Under the pieces are notes generated by a model. The model was given only the letters and a program-made list of their open reading frames with translations, was not told where the DNA came from and made no database searches. A program made the translations under genes and the position numbers. A DNA stretch of 43,846 nt from Nostoc sp. TH1S01. Lineage in GTDB: Bacteria; Cyanobacteriota; Cyanobacteriia; Cyanobacteriales; Nostocaceae. Positions 1 through 7,681 of this stretch are shown here, piece after piece; positions within the stretch are counted from its first letter, which is position 1; each line of letters starts with the position of its first letter. The DNA lies in the NCBI GenBank assembly GCA_018993265.1, contig JAGKSW010000122.1, positions 1 through 43,846 on the forward strand. The letters are read 5' to 3'.

Positions 1-1
1 G

Positions 2-235
2 CATGGGGGAGGCAGCGCCGTGGGCGGGTTTCCCGACTTGAGGCGACTGCCGTTTAAGGATGTTGTTTTTGATGAAGACTCTGCCCAAATGATTGATGGC
101 TATGCTGCTGCTAACTTCTCGATTATTCGTAGTTTTGTGATTAACCTCTTGCGTCACAATGGTTTTGATTCCTTAACCAGAGCCATAAGACAGTGCGCCC
201 ATGATATCAAATTACTTTTTTCCTTTTTAGAATGA
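2..235 (+). pseudogene. C-terminal remnant of an ISAs1-type (DDE) transposase
   Basis: About 60 residues from position 53 onward (starting FKDVVFDEDSAQM and ending IKLLFSFLE) resemble the C-terminus of ISAs1-family transposases. In those proteins an LHW.KDV.F.ED motif is followed by NFS..R...INLLR, and the piece here holds the DVVFDED and ANFSIIRSFVINLLR parts. The frame is open to the window edge, but positions 11-51 are a REP-like repeat found again at 6659-6699, so the upstream coding sequence has probably been replaced. The usual LHW residues before KDV are missing. It is likely a dead fragment. The family assignment rests on motif memory and not on an alignment. Confidence 0.6.
11..51 (+). 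repeat. 41-bp REP-like imperfect palindrome, copy 1
   Basis: This stretch begins GGCAGCGC and ends GCGACTGCC, with a GGGCGGGTTTCCCGACTTG core. Its reverse complement matches 6659-6699 with a few differences. The two copies lie in opposite orientation about 6.6 kb apart. This copy fuses directly to the transposase remnant. Confidence 0.75.
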
Positions 236-240
236 AACAG

Positions 241-305
241 CCCTGCCCTTCAAAAGGGGGGAAATGAATCAAATTCCCCCTTTTTAAGGGGCGCTAGGGG
301 GGATC
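241..305. repeat. C/G-run palindromic repeat, copy 1 (short form)
   Basis: Runs of C and G flank short A/T cores (CCCCCTTTTTAAGGGG) and the stretch ends in GGGGGGATC. It is a shorter relative of the elements at 2260-2336 and 4524-4607, which carry GATCCCCC at one end and GGGGGATC at the other. It lies between the transposase remnant and the smtB-like gene. Confidence 0.7.
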
Positions 306-361
306 AAGCAAAATATTTAATACTTCTCAGACATCCTCTTAGATTCTGTATCAAAAAAAAT

Positions 362-397
362 TATAATATATTAGCTTAACAATTTATTTATGTTTAA
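362..397 (+). promoter_or_regulatory. Putative promoter -10 box and operator-like dyad of the smtB-like gene
   Basis: A perfect TATAAT lies at 362-367. An imperfect dyad with arms CTTAA (374-378) and TTAAG (393-397) sits just downstream, where an autorepressor could block transcription. The dyad does not clearly match the 12-2-12 SmtB operator known from other cyanobacteria, and no good -35 is visible. This is positional inference only. Confidence 0.3.
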
Positions 398-413
398 GTT
401 TTAAATTACAAAA

Positions 414-767
414 ATGATTCAACAAAACTCAATATCAACTATCGATAGCGATATTGTACCTCCAAGTGCAGATGAATTTTTGAATATTGAGAAAGCCCAA
501 CGAATGGCAGAATTTTTTAGCTTTTTAGGAGATGCTAATCGTCTGCGAATTCTCTCGTTTTTGGCGCAAAAAGAATTGTGTGTGAGTGATTTAGCCGCCT
601 CATTAGATATGAGTGAATCGGCGGTTTCACATCAATTAAGAAATTTGCGGGCTATGCGGTTAGTCAACTATCGCAAGCAAGGCCGCAATGTATTTTATCG
701 TCTCCATGATAATCATATTCTGCATCTTTATCAGGTAGTAGCTGAACACCTTGATGAATCCGACTAA
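414..767 (+). CDS. smtB: ArsR/SmtB-family zinc-sensing transcriptional repressor
   Basis: The 117-aa protein is a winged-helix repressor that in this family dimerises, binds operator DNA when metal-free and lets go when zinc binds. The recognition helix lies around residues 66-80 (SESAVSHQLRNLR). The C-terminal helix carries D99, H101, H112 and E115, with the same spacing (+2, +11, +3) as the alpha5 zinc ligands D104, H106, H117 and E120 of Synechococcus SmtB. Only one cysteine (C56, in ELCVSDL) is present and the N-terminus has no Cys or His, so a cadmium or lead site of the CadC/BxmR kind is unlikely. No metallothionein or efflux ATPase gene is adjacent in the window, so the target is unknown. 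The symbol is by similarity. Confidence 0.85.
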   Translation: MIQQNSISTIDSDIVPPSADEFLNIEKAQRMAEFFSFLGDANRLRILSFLAQKELCVSDLAASLDMSESAVSHQLRNLRAMRLVNYRKQGRNVFYRLHDNHILHLYQVVAEHLDESD

Positions 768-772
768 ACAAG

Positions 773-799
773 CATGAAGTGTGAAGTATGAAGTATGAA
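773..799 (+). repeat. Heptad tandem repeat (TGAAGTx family)
   Basis: Tandem degenerate units of TGAAGTA/TGAAGTG follow the smtB-like stop codon directly. They are the same STRR family as the arrays near 4.4, 13.4, 24.3, 29.2 and 41.3 kb. Confidence 0.8.
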
Positions 800-814
800 A
801 TTGTCTCGTTGATA

Positions 815-924
815 GTCCCTGATAAAAATACTAGCCCCTAGTCTCTAGCCTCTAGCCTCTAACCCCTAGCCCCTGATAAAAATACTAATCCCTAACCCCT
901 AGCCTCTAGCCCCTAGTCCCTTAT
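815..924 (+). repeat. Heptad tandem repeat (CCCTAGT/CTCTAGC family)
   Basis: Degenerate 7-bp units such as CTCTAGC and CCCTAGT are repeated many times, interrupted twice by CTGATAAAAATACTA. It is an STRR of a different sequence family from the one just upstream and fills most of the space before argG. Confidence 0.85.
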
Positions 925-964
925 AATAATGTGTCATTCTTTGTTTTCCTAACTGGAGAAACCA

Positions 965-2164
965 ATGGGTCGCGCCAAAAAGGTTGTCTTAGCATATTCA
1001 GGTGGTGTAGATACTTCTGTGTGCATTCCTTACCTCAAGCAAGAGTGGGGTGTGGAGGAGGTGATAACTCTCGCCGCAGATTTAGGCCAGGGAGATGAAT
1101 TAGAGCCAATTAAAGAAAAAGCTCTCAAATCGGGTGCTAGTGAGTCTCTGGTAGTTGATGTCAAAGACAGCTTTGTTAAAGATTACGCATTTCCCGCAAT
1201 TCAAGCCAACGCACTTTATGAAAATCGCTATCCTTTGGGAACGGCGCTGGCTCGTCCCTTAATTGCCAAGATATTAGTAGAAGCAGCAGAGAAATATGGT
1301 GCTGATGCGATCGCACATGGTTGTACTGGTAAGGGTAATGATCAGGTACGCTTTGATGTTTCCTGTGCTGCCTTAAATCCCAGCCTCAAAATTTTAGCAC
1401 CGGCGCGGGAATGGGGCATGAGCCGCGAAGAAACCATCGCCTACGGGGAAAAGTTCGGTATCCCCGCACCTGTGAAAAAGTCTTCACCTTACAGTATTGA
1501 TAAAAACTTGCTCGGTCGCAGTATTGAAGCGGGTGTGTTGGAAGATCCAGCCGCCGAACCCCCAGAAGAAATTTATCAGATGACGAAAGCGATCGCTGAT
1601 ACCCCCAATGAGCCAGAATATATTGAAATCGGTTTCGTCCAAGGTATTCCCACCACTATCAATGGTACAGCCAAAAACCCCGTTGAATTAATAGAAACAC
1701 TCAACGAATTAGCAGGCAATCATGGCATCGGTCGCATTGACATGATTGAAAACCGCTTGGTCGGGATTAAATCACGGGAAATTTACGAATCACCAGCAAT
1801 GTTGGTGTTAATTCACGCACACCGCGATTTAGAAAGCTTAACTTTAACCGCAGATGTCACCCAATATAAGCGCGGTATTGAAGACACCTACACCAAATTG
1901 GTTTACAACGGTTTGTGGTACAGTCCCCTCAAAGCTGCTTTGGATGCGTTCATTCAAAAAACTCAAGAACGTGTCTCAGGAACAGTGCGGGTGAAGTTGT
2001 TCAAAGGTAACGCCACGATAGTCGGTCGTTGGAGTGACAACACCCTTTATACACCCGACTTAGCCACCTACGGCGCAGAAGACCAATTTGACCACAAAGC
2101 CGCCGAAGGCTTTATTTATGTTTGGGGTCTTCCCACCCGGATTTGGGCGCAACAAGATAGATAA
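965..2164 (+). CDS. argG: Argininosuccinate synthase
   Basis: This 399-aa cytosolic enzyme joins citrulline and aspartate using ATP, the penultimate step of arginine synthesis. The N-terminus has the PP-loop [10 protein letters not shown] (residues 10-19) that binds ATP, and [13 protein letters not shown] (about 118-130) is the signature of the family. The length matches the usual size of about 400 residues, so the gene is complete. A GGAG ribosome site sits a few bases before the ATG. It stands alone, with STRRs upstream and a palindromic repeat downstream. In heterocystous cyanobacteria arginine also feeds cyanophycin, the nitrogen reserve polymer. The call is firm. Confidence 0.97.
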   Translation: MGRAKKVVLAYSGGVDTSVCIPYLKQEWGVEEVITLAADLGQGDELEPIKEKALKSGASESLVVDVKDSFVKDYAFPAIQANALYENRYPLGTALARPLIAKILVEAAEKYGADAIAHGCTGKGNDQVRFDVSCAALNPSLKILAPAREWGMSREETIAYGEKFGIPAPVKKSSPYSIDKNLLGRSIEAGVLEDPAAEPPEEIYQMTKAIADTPNEPEYIEIGFVQGIPTTINGTAKNPVELIETLNELAGNHGIGRIDMIENRLVGIKSREIYESPAMLVLIHAHRDLESLTLTADVTQYKRGIEDTYTKLVYNGLWYSPLKAALDAFIQKTQERVSGTVRVKLFKGNATIVGRWSDNTLYTPDLATYGAEDQFDHKAAEGFIYVWGLPTRIWAQQDR

Positions 2165-2259
2165 TTATTGTTCTAACAGGATTTTGATCCCCTTGAGCCT
2201 CCCATTAAAAAGGCTACAGTGTACACACCAGTCTTACTCAAGTTGCCTAGTAGCATTTT

Positions 2260-2336
2260 GATCCCCCCTAACCCCCCTTTTTAAGGGGGGGAACTAGAAT
2301 CAAAGTCCCCCTTTTAAAGGGGGATTTAGGGGGATC
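2260..2336. repeat. C/G-run palindromic repeat, copy 2
   Basis: The element starts GATCCCCCC and ends GGGGGATC. Inside are two palindromes, each a C-run, a T/A core and a G-run. The layout matches 4524-4607, and the size and terminal inverted repeats suggest a short non-autonomous mobile repeat. The rest of the gene-free stretch 2165-2721 holds the inverted repeat at 2399-2428 and AT-rich flv leader sequence. Confidence 0.85.
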
Positions 2337-2398
2337 TCAAATTTTTTGTTACTCACAGGATAACTTTTAAAACATCCTCTAAATACATACTGAATTAA

Positions 2399-2428
2399 AT
2401 GTGTTGCATTCACTGATTTTCAACACAT
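2399..2428. repeat. 8-bp perfect inverted repeat in the flv3 upstream region
   Basis: ATGTGTTG (2399-2406) and CAACACAT (2421-2428) are exact reverse complements separated by 14 bases. It lies about 300 bases before flv3 and could be a regulator site or a hairpin. I see no perfect NtcA site (GTA-N8-TAC) in this leader. Confidence 0.4.
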
Positions 2429-2721
2429 CGGTGAGGAAATCTATGCTTTTTGTTACGGAATAGTAGTCAAAAAAAATAAGTTATGTATGATATGTTAGGG
2501 ATTTTAAATTATGCCAATAAATATTAATATTTAAAACGTGATACCCTGACTGTGACTGGTTTACAAAGAATATTCTGAGTTAAAAATAATGCTGAAAAAC
2601 AGCAATAATTGATACAACTGCAATTTTTTGAAAAATAGTCTTCATTACAACTTTAAAATTCATTTGTCGGCACAATGGGGGCAGAGAAAGATTATTAAAA
2701 ACTTGCGCTCGGAGACGAATA

Positions 2722-4440
2722 ATGGTAGCGGTCGCAGAAAATATTCAGCATCGGCTCACTGTCCAAACTGTAGAAATTGCCCCAAACACCACGGCGATTC
2801 GCTGTCTTGACTGGGATCGCGATCGCTTCGATATCGAATTCGGACTGCAAAACGGTACGACTTACAATTCCTATTTAATTCGGGGCGAACAAACAGTTTT
2901 AATTGACACTTCTCACCAGAAGTTTCGCCAACTGTATTTAGACACGCTCAAAAGTATCGTCAACCCCAAAACCATTGATTACATTATTGTTAGCCACACA
3001 GAGCCAGACCACAGTGGTTTAGTGGAAGATGTATTGCAATTAGCACCGAGAGCCACAGTTTTAGCTTCTAAAATTGCCCTACAATTTTTGGAAGGTTTGG
3101 TACATGATCCTTTTTCCAAGCGGATTGTGAAAAGTGGCGATCGCATTAATATCGGCAAAGGTCACGAAATAGAATTCGTGAGTGCGCCTAACTTGCATTG
3201 GCCTGACACCATTTTTAGTTTTGATCGCAAAACCCAAACTATCTATACTTGCGATGCCTTTGGGATGCACTTTTGTGACGATCGCACCTTTGATGAAGAT
3301 TTAGAAGCGATCGAAGCTGACTTTAGATTTTATTATGACTGTCTGATGGGGCCAAATGCGCGATCGCTGCTGAATGCGATGAAGCGGATGGGCGAACTCG
3401 GCAAGATTAAGATCATCGCAAACGGTCACGGGCCTTTACTTTATCATCATCTGGATATTCTGACTGAGTGTTATCAAAGCTGGAGCCAAAGACAAGCTAA
3501 AGCCGAAACTACCGTTGGCTTATTTTACGCTTCTGACTATGGTTATAGCGATCGCCTCGGTCAAGCCATCTCGGAAGGAATTCAAAAAACTGGTGTGGGT
3601 GTAGAGTTTCTCGACCTCAGCACCGCCGAAGCTCAAGAAATTCAAGAATTGGCAGGTAGAGCAGCTGGTTTAATTATTGGTATGCCTCCTTCTACCTCCG
3701 TTGCGGCTCAAGCTGGTATTAGTTCTTTAATATCAGTGGCGAAAGACAAACAATTCTTTGGTTTATTTGAATGCTTTGGTGGCGATGATGAACCAGTCGA
3801 TACCCTCCGCCGGAAATTCATCGACTCTGGTGTAAAAGAAGTCTTCCCCGCCATTCGGATTAAAGAAGCTCCCACTGCATCTACATATCAATTGTGTACA
3901 GAAGCCGGCACAGATTTAGGGCAAGTCGTCACCCGCGAACGGAACATCAAGCAAATCAAAGCCCTTGATGTGAACATGGAAAAAGCCCTGGGCAGAATTA
4001 GCAACGGACTGTATATCGTCACCGCTAAAAAAGGTGATGTCAGCAGTGCGATGTTAGCTTCTTGGGTCAGCCAAGCCAGCTTGCAACCATTAGGATTTAC
4101 AATTGCCGTTGCTAAAGACCGCGCCATTGATGCTTTAATGCAGGTAGGCGATCGCTTTGTTCTCAACGTTTTAGAAGAAGGCAACTATCAAGAACTGAAA
4201 AAGCACTTCCTCAAGCGTCTACATCCCGGTGCTGATAGATTTGCAGGTGTGAAAACCCAAACCGCCAAAAACGGTTCACCCATTTTGACAGATGCTCTTG
4301 CATATATGGAATGTGAAGTGCAAAGCAGTATGGAGTGTAGCGACCACTGGATTTTATACTGCACGGTCCAAGACGGTCGTGTTTCCAAACCCGATGGCTT
4401 AACCGCAGTCCGCCATCGCAAAGTAGGAAATTACTACTAA
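2722..4440 (+). CDS. flv3: Flavodiiron protein, Flv3 type (canonical diiron site)
   Basis: The 572-aa protein has three modules: a metallo-beta-lactamase-like diiron domain (about 30-260), a flavodoxin domain (about 265-410, with LFYASDYGYS) and a C-terminal flavin reductase domain (about 425-572). That layout is specific to cyanobacterial and plant Flv proteins that reduce O2 to water with NAD(P)H or photosynthetic electrons. Iron ligands look intact: H92, E94, D96 and H97 in HTEPDHSG, the His in LHWPDT, the Asp in TCDAFG and the His in NGHGP. These features place it with Flv3/Flv4 rather than Flv1/Flv2. The degenerate partner follows on the same strand. From memory, an adjacent Flv3-Flv1 pair is the arrangement of the heterocyst-specific Flv3B/Flv1B genes of Anabaena 7120. 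Start: ATG after GGAG. Confidence 0.92.
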   Translation: MVAVAENIQHRLTVQTVEIAPNTTAIRCLDWDRDRFDIEFGLQNGTTYNSYLIRGEQTVLIDTSHQKFRQLYLDTLKSIVNPKTIDYIIVSHTEPDHSGLVEDVLQLAPRATVLASKIALQFLEGLVHDPFSKRIVKSGDRINIGKGHEIEFVSAPNLHWPDTIFSFDRKTQTIYTCDAFGMHFCDDRTFDEDLEAIEADFRFYYDCLMGPNARSLLNAMKRMGELGKIKIIANGHGPLLYHHLDILTECYQSWSQRQAKAETTVGLFYASDYGYSDRLGQAISEGIQKTGVGVEFLDLSTAEAQEIQELAGRAAGLIIGMPPSTSVAAQAGISSLISVAKDKQFFGLFECFGGDDEPVDTLRRKFIDSGVKEVFPAIRIKEAPTASTYQLCTEAGTDLGQVVTRERNIKQIKALDVNMEKALGRISNGLYIVTAKKGDVSSAMLASWVSQASLQPLGFTIAVAKDRAIDALMQVGDRFVLNVLEEGNYQELKKHFLKRLHPGADRFAGVKTQTAKNGSPILTDALAYMECEVQSSMECSDHWILYCTVQDGRVSKPDGLTAVRHRKVGNYY

Positions 4441-4444
4441 ATCA

Positions 4445-4508
4445 AGTCTGAAGTCTGAATTATGAAGTCTGAAGGATGAATTGTTATGACTTCACACTTC
4501 ATACTTCA
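4445..4508. repeat. Heptad repeat arranged as an inverted pair, after flv3
   Basis: Units of AAGTCTG/AAGTATG on the left and CTTCACA/CTTCATA on the right can fold back on each other. The array follows the flv3 stop codon. Confidence 0.75.
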
Positions 4509-4523
4509 ATACGGTTCGGATAA

Positions 4524-4607
4524 GATCCCCCCGCCTACGGCGACCCCCTTAAAAAGGGGGTAAAAGATAATTTTCCGCCCCCCTTTTTAAGGGGGGTTGG
4601 GGGGATC
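4524..4607. repeat. C/G-run palindromic repeat, copy 3
   Basis: The element has GATCCCCC at its left end and GGGGGATC at its right end, with two inner palindromes (CCCCCTTAAAAAGGGGG and CCCCCCTTTTTAAGGGGGG). It lies between flv3 and flv1 and may affect how the two messages are joined. Confidence 0.85.
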
Positions 4608-4679
4608 TCAAAATACTAAAACTTTAACCGAAGCGTATTGGGTAACAGACAACAGCATAAAAAGACTTTCCTATTTCCA

Positions 4680-4714
4680 ACTTCATACTTCACACTTCAC
4701 ACTTCATACTTCCT
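4680..4714 (+). repeat. Heptad repeat (ACTTCACACTTCATA) abutting the flv1 start
   Basis: Five or so units of ACTTCAT/ACTTCAC run to within a few bases of the first flv1 ATG, so this ATG has no ribosome binding site in front of it. Confidence 0.75.
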
Positions 4715-6502
4715 ATGTCTTTCCCAGATTTTATTCAATCCGTTAAAGCTCGGTTTTTGCCCTTTTTATCTCCACATCAACCAACACCTATGAGCGATTC
4801 CAAACCCCGTGACGTACAGGTTTCTCCCATTGCGACCAACACCAAAGTTCTCAGAGCGCGTAGTCAGTCACGTCTGCGGTTTGAAATAGAATACGCATTA
4901 GAAAGAGGCACAACCTCTAATTGTTATCTCATTGAAGGTGATAAAACTGCAATTATTGATCCACCTGCTGATACTTTCACAACAATTTTTTTGGAAGCAT
5001 TACAGCAGAACATTAATTTGAAAAAATTAGATTACGTCATCTTGGGACATTTCAGCCCCAACCGGGTGGGAACTTTAAAAACATTGCTGGAAGTGGCTCC
5101 GCAAATTACCTTTGTTTGTTCCCTTCCTGGTGCGGCTAACTTAAAAGCGGCTTTCCCAGATGATAGTTTAAATATTTTGGTGATGCGGGGGAAAGAAACC
5201 CTAGATTTAGGCAAGGGTCATGTGCTGAAATCCTTCCCCACACCTAACCCTCGCTGGCCGGAAACCCTCTGCACATACGACCAGCAAACCCAAATTTTGT
5301 TTACAGATAAACTGTTCGGCGCACATATCTGCGGTGATGAAGTTTTTGATGACAACTGGGAACAATTCAAAGAAGACCAACGCTACTATTACAACTGTTT
5401 GATGGCTTCCCAAGCGAAGCACGTCGAATCGGCTTTGGAAAAAATTTCTGATTTCCAAGTGCGGATGTATGCGGTTGGTCATGGGCCGATTGTTCGCAGT
5501 AGCTTAATTGAACTGACCAAAGCATATAGCGACTGGAGCCGTTCTCAACGAAATCGAGAAATTTCGGTGGCGTTACTTTATGCCTCAGCTTACGGTAATA
5601 CTGCCACCTTAGCACGAGCGATCGCCCTCGGATTAACCAAGGGTGGTGTTGAAGTTCAATCGATCAACTGTGAATTTGCCACCCCCGAAGAAATCCAAGC
5701 CGCAGTCGAAAAATCAGATGGTTTCATTATCGGTTCCCCTACCATCGGCGGTCATGCACCTACACCCATTCACACAGCTTTGGGTATTGTCTTGAAAGTT
5801 GGCGATAACAACAAAGTTGCGGGTGTCTTCGGTTCCTACGGCTGGAGTGGCGAAGCGGTAGAAATGATTGAAGGTAAATTACGTGATGCTGGCTATCGCC
5901 TTGGTTTTGAAACCCTAAAAGTTAAGTTCAAACCCGACGATGTTACCCTCAAATTCTGCGAGGAACTTGGTACAGACTTCGCCCAAAATTTGAAAAAAGC
6001 CAGAAAAATTCGTGTTCCCCAACAAGCTGCAACCCCTGTAGAACAAGCCGTTGGTCGCATTGTGGGTTCAGTTTGCGTTATTACAGCCAAGCAAGGTGAT
6101 GTTTCTACCGGGATGCTAGGTGCTTGGGTATCGCAAGCTACCTTTAACCCACCGGGTTTAACTGTAGCGATCGCCAAAGAACGCGCCATAGAATCTTTGA
6201 TGTATCCTGGTGGTAAGTTTGCCTTAAATATCCTGGCAGAGGGTAATCAACAAGAATACATGAAGCATTTCCGCAAGAACTTTGCCCCAGGTGAAGACAG
6301 ATTTGCTCACTTTAGCACCACTGCTGCGGACAATGGTTGCACAGTTTTGACCGATGCTCTGGCTTACGTCGAATGTTCCGTTGAACAACGCATGGAATGT
6401 GGCGACCACTGGGTAGTTTATGCCACCGTTGACAACGGTAAATTAATTAAGCCGGATGCGGTCACTGCAATTAATCACCGTAAAACAGGTACTCATTACT
6501 AA
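4715..6502 (+). CDS. flv1: Flavodiiron protein, Flv1 type (degenerate diiron site)
   Basis: It has the same three-module layout as the upstream gene: beta-lactamase-like, flavodoxin (LLYASAYGNT) and flavin reductase domains. The diiron ligands are largely lost: HTEPDH of Flv3 is HFSPNR here, LHWPDT is PRWPET and CDAFG is DKLFG, while GHGP is kept. This is the Flv1/Flv2 pattern; Flv1 works with Flv3 in O2 photoreduction, in heterocysts if this is the B pair. The frame from 4715 gives 595 aa, but the first ATG sits at the end of a heptad repeat with no ribosome site. The ATG at 4790 gives about 570 aa, close to its partner, and may be the true start. The gene ends at a strong terminator. Confidence 0.9.
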   Translation: MSFPDFIQSVKARFLPFLSPHQPTPMSDSKPRDVQVSPIATNTKVLRARSQSRLRFEIEYALERGTTSNCYLIEGDKTAIIDPPADTFTTIFLEALQQNINLKKLDYVILGHFSPNRVGTLKTLLEVAPQITFVCSLPGAANLKAAFPDDSLNILVMRGKETLDLGKGHVLKSFPTPNPRWPETLCTYDQQTQILFTDKLFGAHICGDEVFDDNWEQFKEDQRYYYNCLMASQAKHVESALEKISDFQVRMYAVGHGPIVRSSLIELTKAYSDWSRSQRNREISVALLYASAYGNTATLARAIALGLTKGGVEVQSINCEFATPEEIQAAVEKSDGFIIGSPTIGGHAPTPIHTALGIVLKVGDNNKVAGVFGSYGWSGEAVEMIEGKLRDAGYRLGFETLKVKFKPDDVTLKFCEELGTDFAQNLKKARKIRVPQQAATPVEQAVGRIVGSVCVITAKQGDVSTGMLGAWVSQATFNPPGLTVAIAKERAIESLMYPGGKFALNILAEGNQQEYMKHFRKNFAPGEDRFAHFSTTAADNGCTVLTDALAYVECSVEQRMECGDHWVVYATVDNGKLIKPDAVTAINHRKTGTHY

Positions 6503-6542
6503 GTAATTCCTTTTCCCTACCGCCCTGCGGATATTTACAACC

Positions 6543-6585
6543 AAAGCCGGTGCTGAAATTTTCTAGGCAGCACTGGCTTTTTTTT
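6543..6585 (+). terminator. Rho-independent terminator of flv1
   Basis: AAAGCCGGTGCTG pairs with CAGCACTGGCTTT (one G-T wobble) around a 12-base loop and is followed by a T-run. It lies about 40 bases after the flv1 stop. Confidence 0.9.
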
Positions 6586-6606
6586 GTGATGTTACACATT
6601 TACATT

Positions 6607-6741
6607 AGACTTCTTGCAAAACTCACTATTTGCGAGCTTTTCTTTGCGTCTTTGCGGCGGCAGTCGCTTCAAGTCGGGGAACCCGCCCAACGCGCTGCCT
6701 CGCCTTTGCGCGAAACAAAAAAATATTTATGCAAGAGGTCT
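6607..6741. mobile_element. MITE-like element with 12-bp terminal inverted repeats
   Basis: The 135-bp stretch starts AGACTTCTTGCA and ends TGCAAGAGGTCT; the ends are reverse complements at 11 of 12 positions. It encodes no convincing protein and contains the REP-like copy at 6659-6699. Small size, terminal inverted repeats and no coding capacity fit a miniature non-autonomous element. A target-site duplication is not obvious. Confidence 0.65.
6659..6699 (-). repeat. 41-bp REP-like imperfect palindrome, copy 2
   Basis: The stretch starts GGCAGTCGC and ends GCGCTGCC with a GGGGAACCCGCCC core. It is the inverted relative of 11-51 and is nested inside the MITE-like element. Confidence 0.75.
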
Positions 6742-6950
6742 ATTTTAAATGGATAAATGGGATTATTAGCGATCGCTCAAGTTAACAAGCTGTAACAATG
6801 CTTTAAAAACAAAATATGGCGTTAAAAATAAATCTAAATGCCCAAAGTCATTTGCAAACTGAGTTACAGATGGTAATATTGAAAAGTTTTGGATTTTTTA
6901 TGTCTGAAGCTCTTTTTTCCGATACTCATAGTAATTCAGAAACAAGTGTC

Positions 6951-7015
6951 TGTAGGGTGGGCATTTTCTAAAATCTAAATCAACCGGAAATGTAACATTT
7001 AATACTCACCCTACA
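6951..7015. repeat. 65-bp element with 9-bp terminal inverted repeats
   Basis: TGTAGGGTG (6951-6959) and CACCCTACA (7007-7015) are exact reverse complements, and AATGTAACATT near the right end is a small inner palindrome. It lies just past the 3' end of the small peptide gene and resembles a miniature repeat. The rest of 6742-7050 shows nothing else I can name. Confidence 0.55.
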
Positions 7016-7051
7016 AATTAACTATCCTTAATAGGAAAAAGGAAAAGTGAT

Positions 7052-7282
7052 TTAACCAAAATCACCTCTAAAGTTCTCTAGTTCTCGTTGAACTCTTCTA
7101 GGAGCTTCATCGTAGTCTACCGGACGACAAGCCCTTCTACCTCGGAACCACAAATCACCGCGAAAACCCGTGACATATCTGTCTCTGGAACAAGCATATA
7201 AAACTCTAGGACGTTGCCCACCGCTAATTAATTCGATGGCTTCATTATCTAATTCTTGGAGTAAAGTAGAGTTATTACTCAT
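7052..7282 (-). CDS. Small peptide with a double-glycine (bacteriocin-type) leader
   Basis: The 76-residue product starts MSNNSTLLQELDNEAIELISGG, a leader with the LxxE/I..ELISGG pattern that C39-peptidase ABC exporters cut after the two glycines. The predicted 54-residue core is very basic, with 13 arginines, plus two cysteines (YACSR and RACRP) that could form a disulfide. An ATG 84 bases upstream of the chosen start is in frame, but the ATG at 7282 follows a good GGAGG ribosome site (AAACGGAGGTATATTATC), so I chose it. No exporter, C39 peptidase or modification enzyme lies nearby, so any processing would act in trans. Function is unknown; bacteriocin, signal peptide or another exported peptide are all possible. 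Confidence 0.75.
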   Translation of the reverse strand: MSNNSTLLQELDNEAIELISGGQRPRVLYACSRDRYVTGFRGDLWFRGRRACRPVDYDEAPRRVQRELENFRGDFG

Positions 7283-7517
7283 GATAATATACCTCCGTTT
7301 TGAGTAATTTGGCAAGTGTTGAATAGAGTAACAGAACAAAAATTCACACTGTTTGAAATCGGGCATTTTCTACCAATTCAAAAAGTATTTGCAAAGTATA
7401 AATCAACTGTAACAGTGCAAATATGTAGCACCATTACTACTGATATATCTTGCATCATTTTGCTGACTTGGTATTCTTTGCCCGAATATTTATTGACTGT
7501 AGTTTAATCAGGATGGA

Positions 7518-7531
7518 GACGATACATCGTC
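7518..7531. repeat. Short palindrome upstream of the double-glycine peptide gene
   Basis: GACGAT and ATCGTC are separated by two bases. It lies 236 bases upstream of the peptide start; it may be an operator or chance. Confidence 0.25.
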
Positions 7532-7596
7532 CTACTATATGTAGAATAAATACTATTAAACTTAGTACTATAGATAGAAGCACAGCAATAAATTAG

Positions 7597-7627
7597 TTGT
7601 GGGATAAGCAGATTGCTCATCCCACAA
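7597..7627 (-). terminator. Hairpin after the WD40 gene
   Basis: TTGTGGGAT and ATCCCACAA form a 9-bp stem, with a second inner stem AGCA/TGCT around three bases. It lies downstream of the WD40 gene on the minus strand. No clear T-run follows, so it may be a terminator without one or a repeat. The rest of 7283-7681 is the AT-rich leader of the peptide gene. Confidence 0.5.
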
Positions 7628-7681
7628 ACTAGCAAAATATATGACAAAAATTTAATGCCCATTGAATGTAGGCAATTTTTA

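Noticed and set aside
815-924. Possible CRISPR array
   Set aside because: Units are 7 bp, without spacers of constant length, so it is a heptad tandem repeat.
2628-2810. 60-codon frame overlapping the flv3 start
   Set aside because: It overlaps flv3 in another frame and has no family features; the flv3 ATG with GGAG is well supported.
7052-7366. Longer form of the double-glycine peptide from 7366
   Set aside because: The internal ATG at 7282 has a strong ribosome site and gives a normal leader; the extra 28 residues are atypical.
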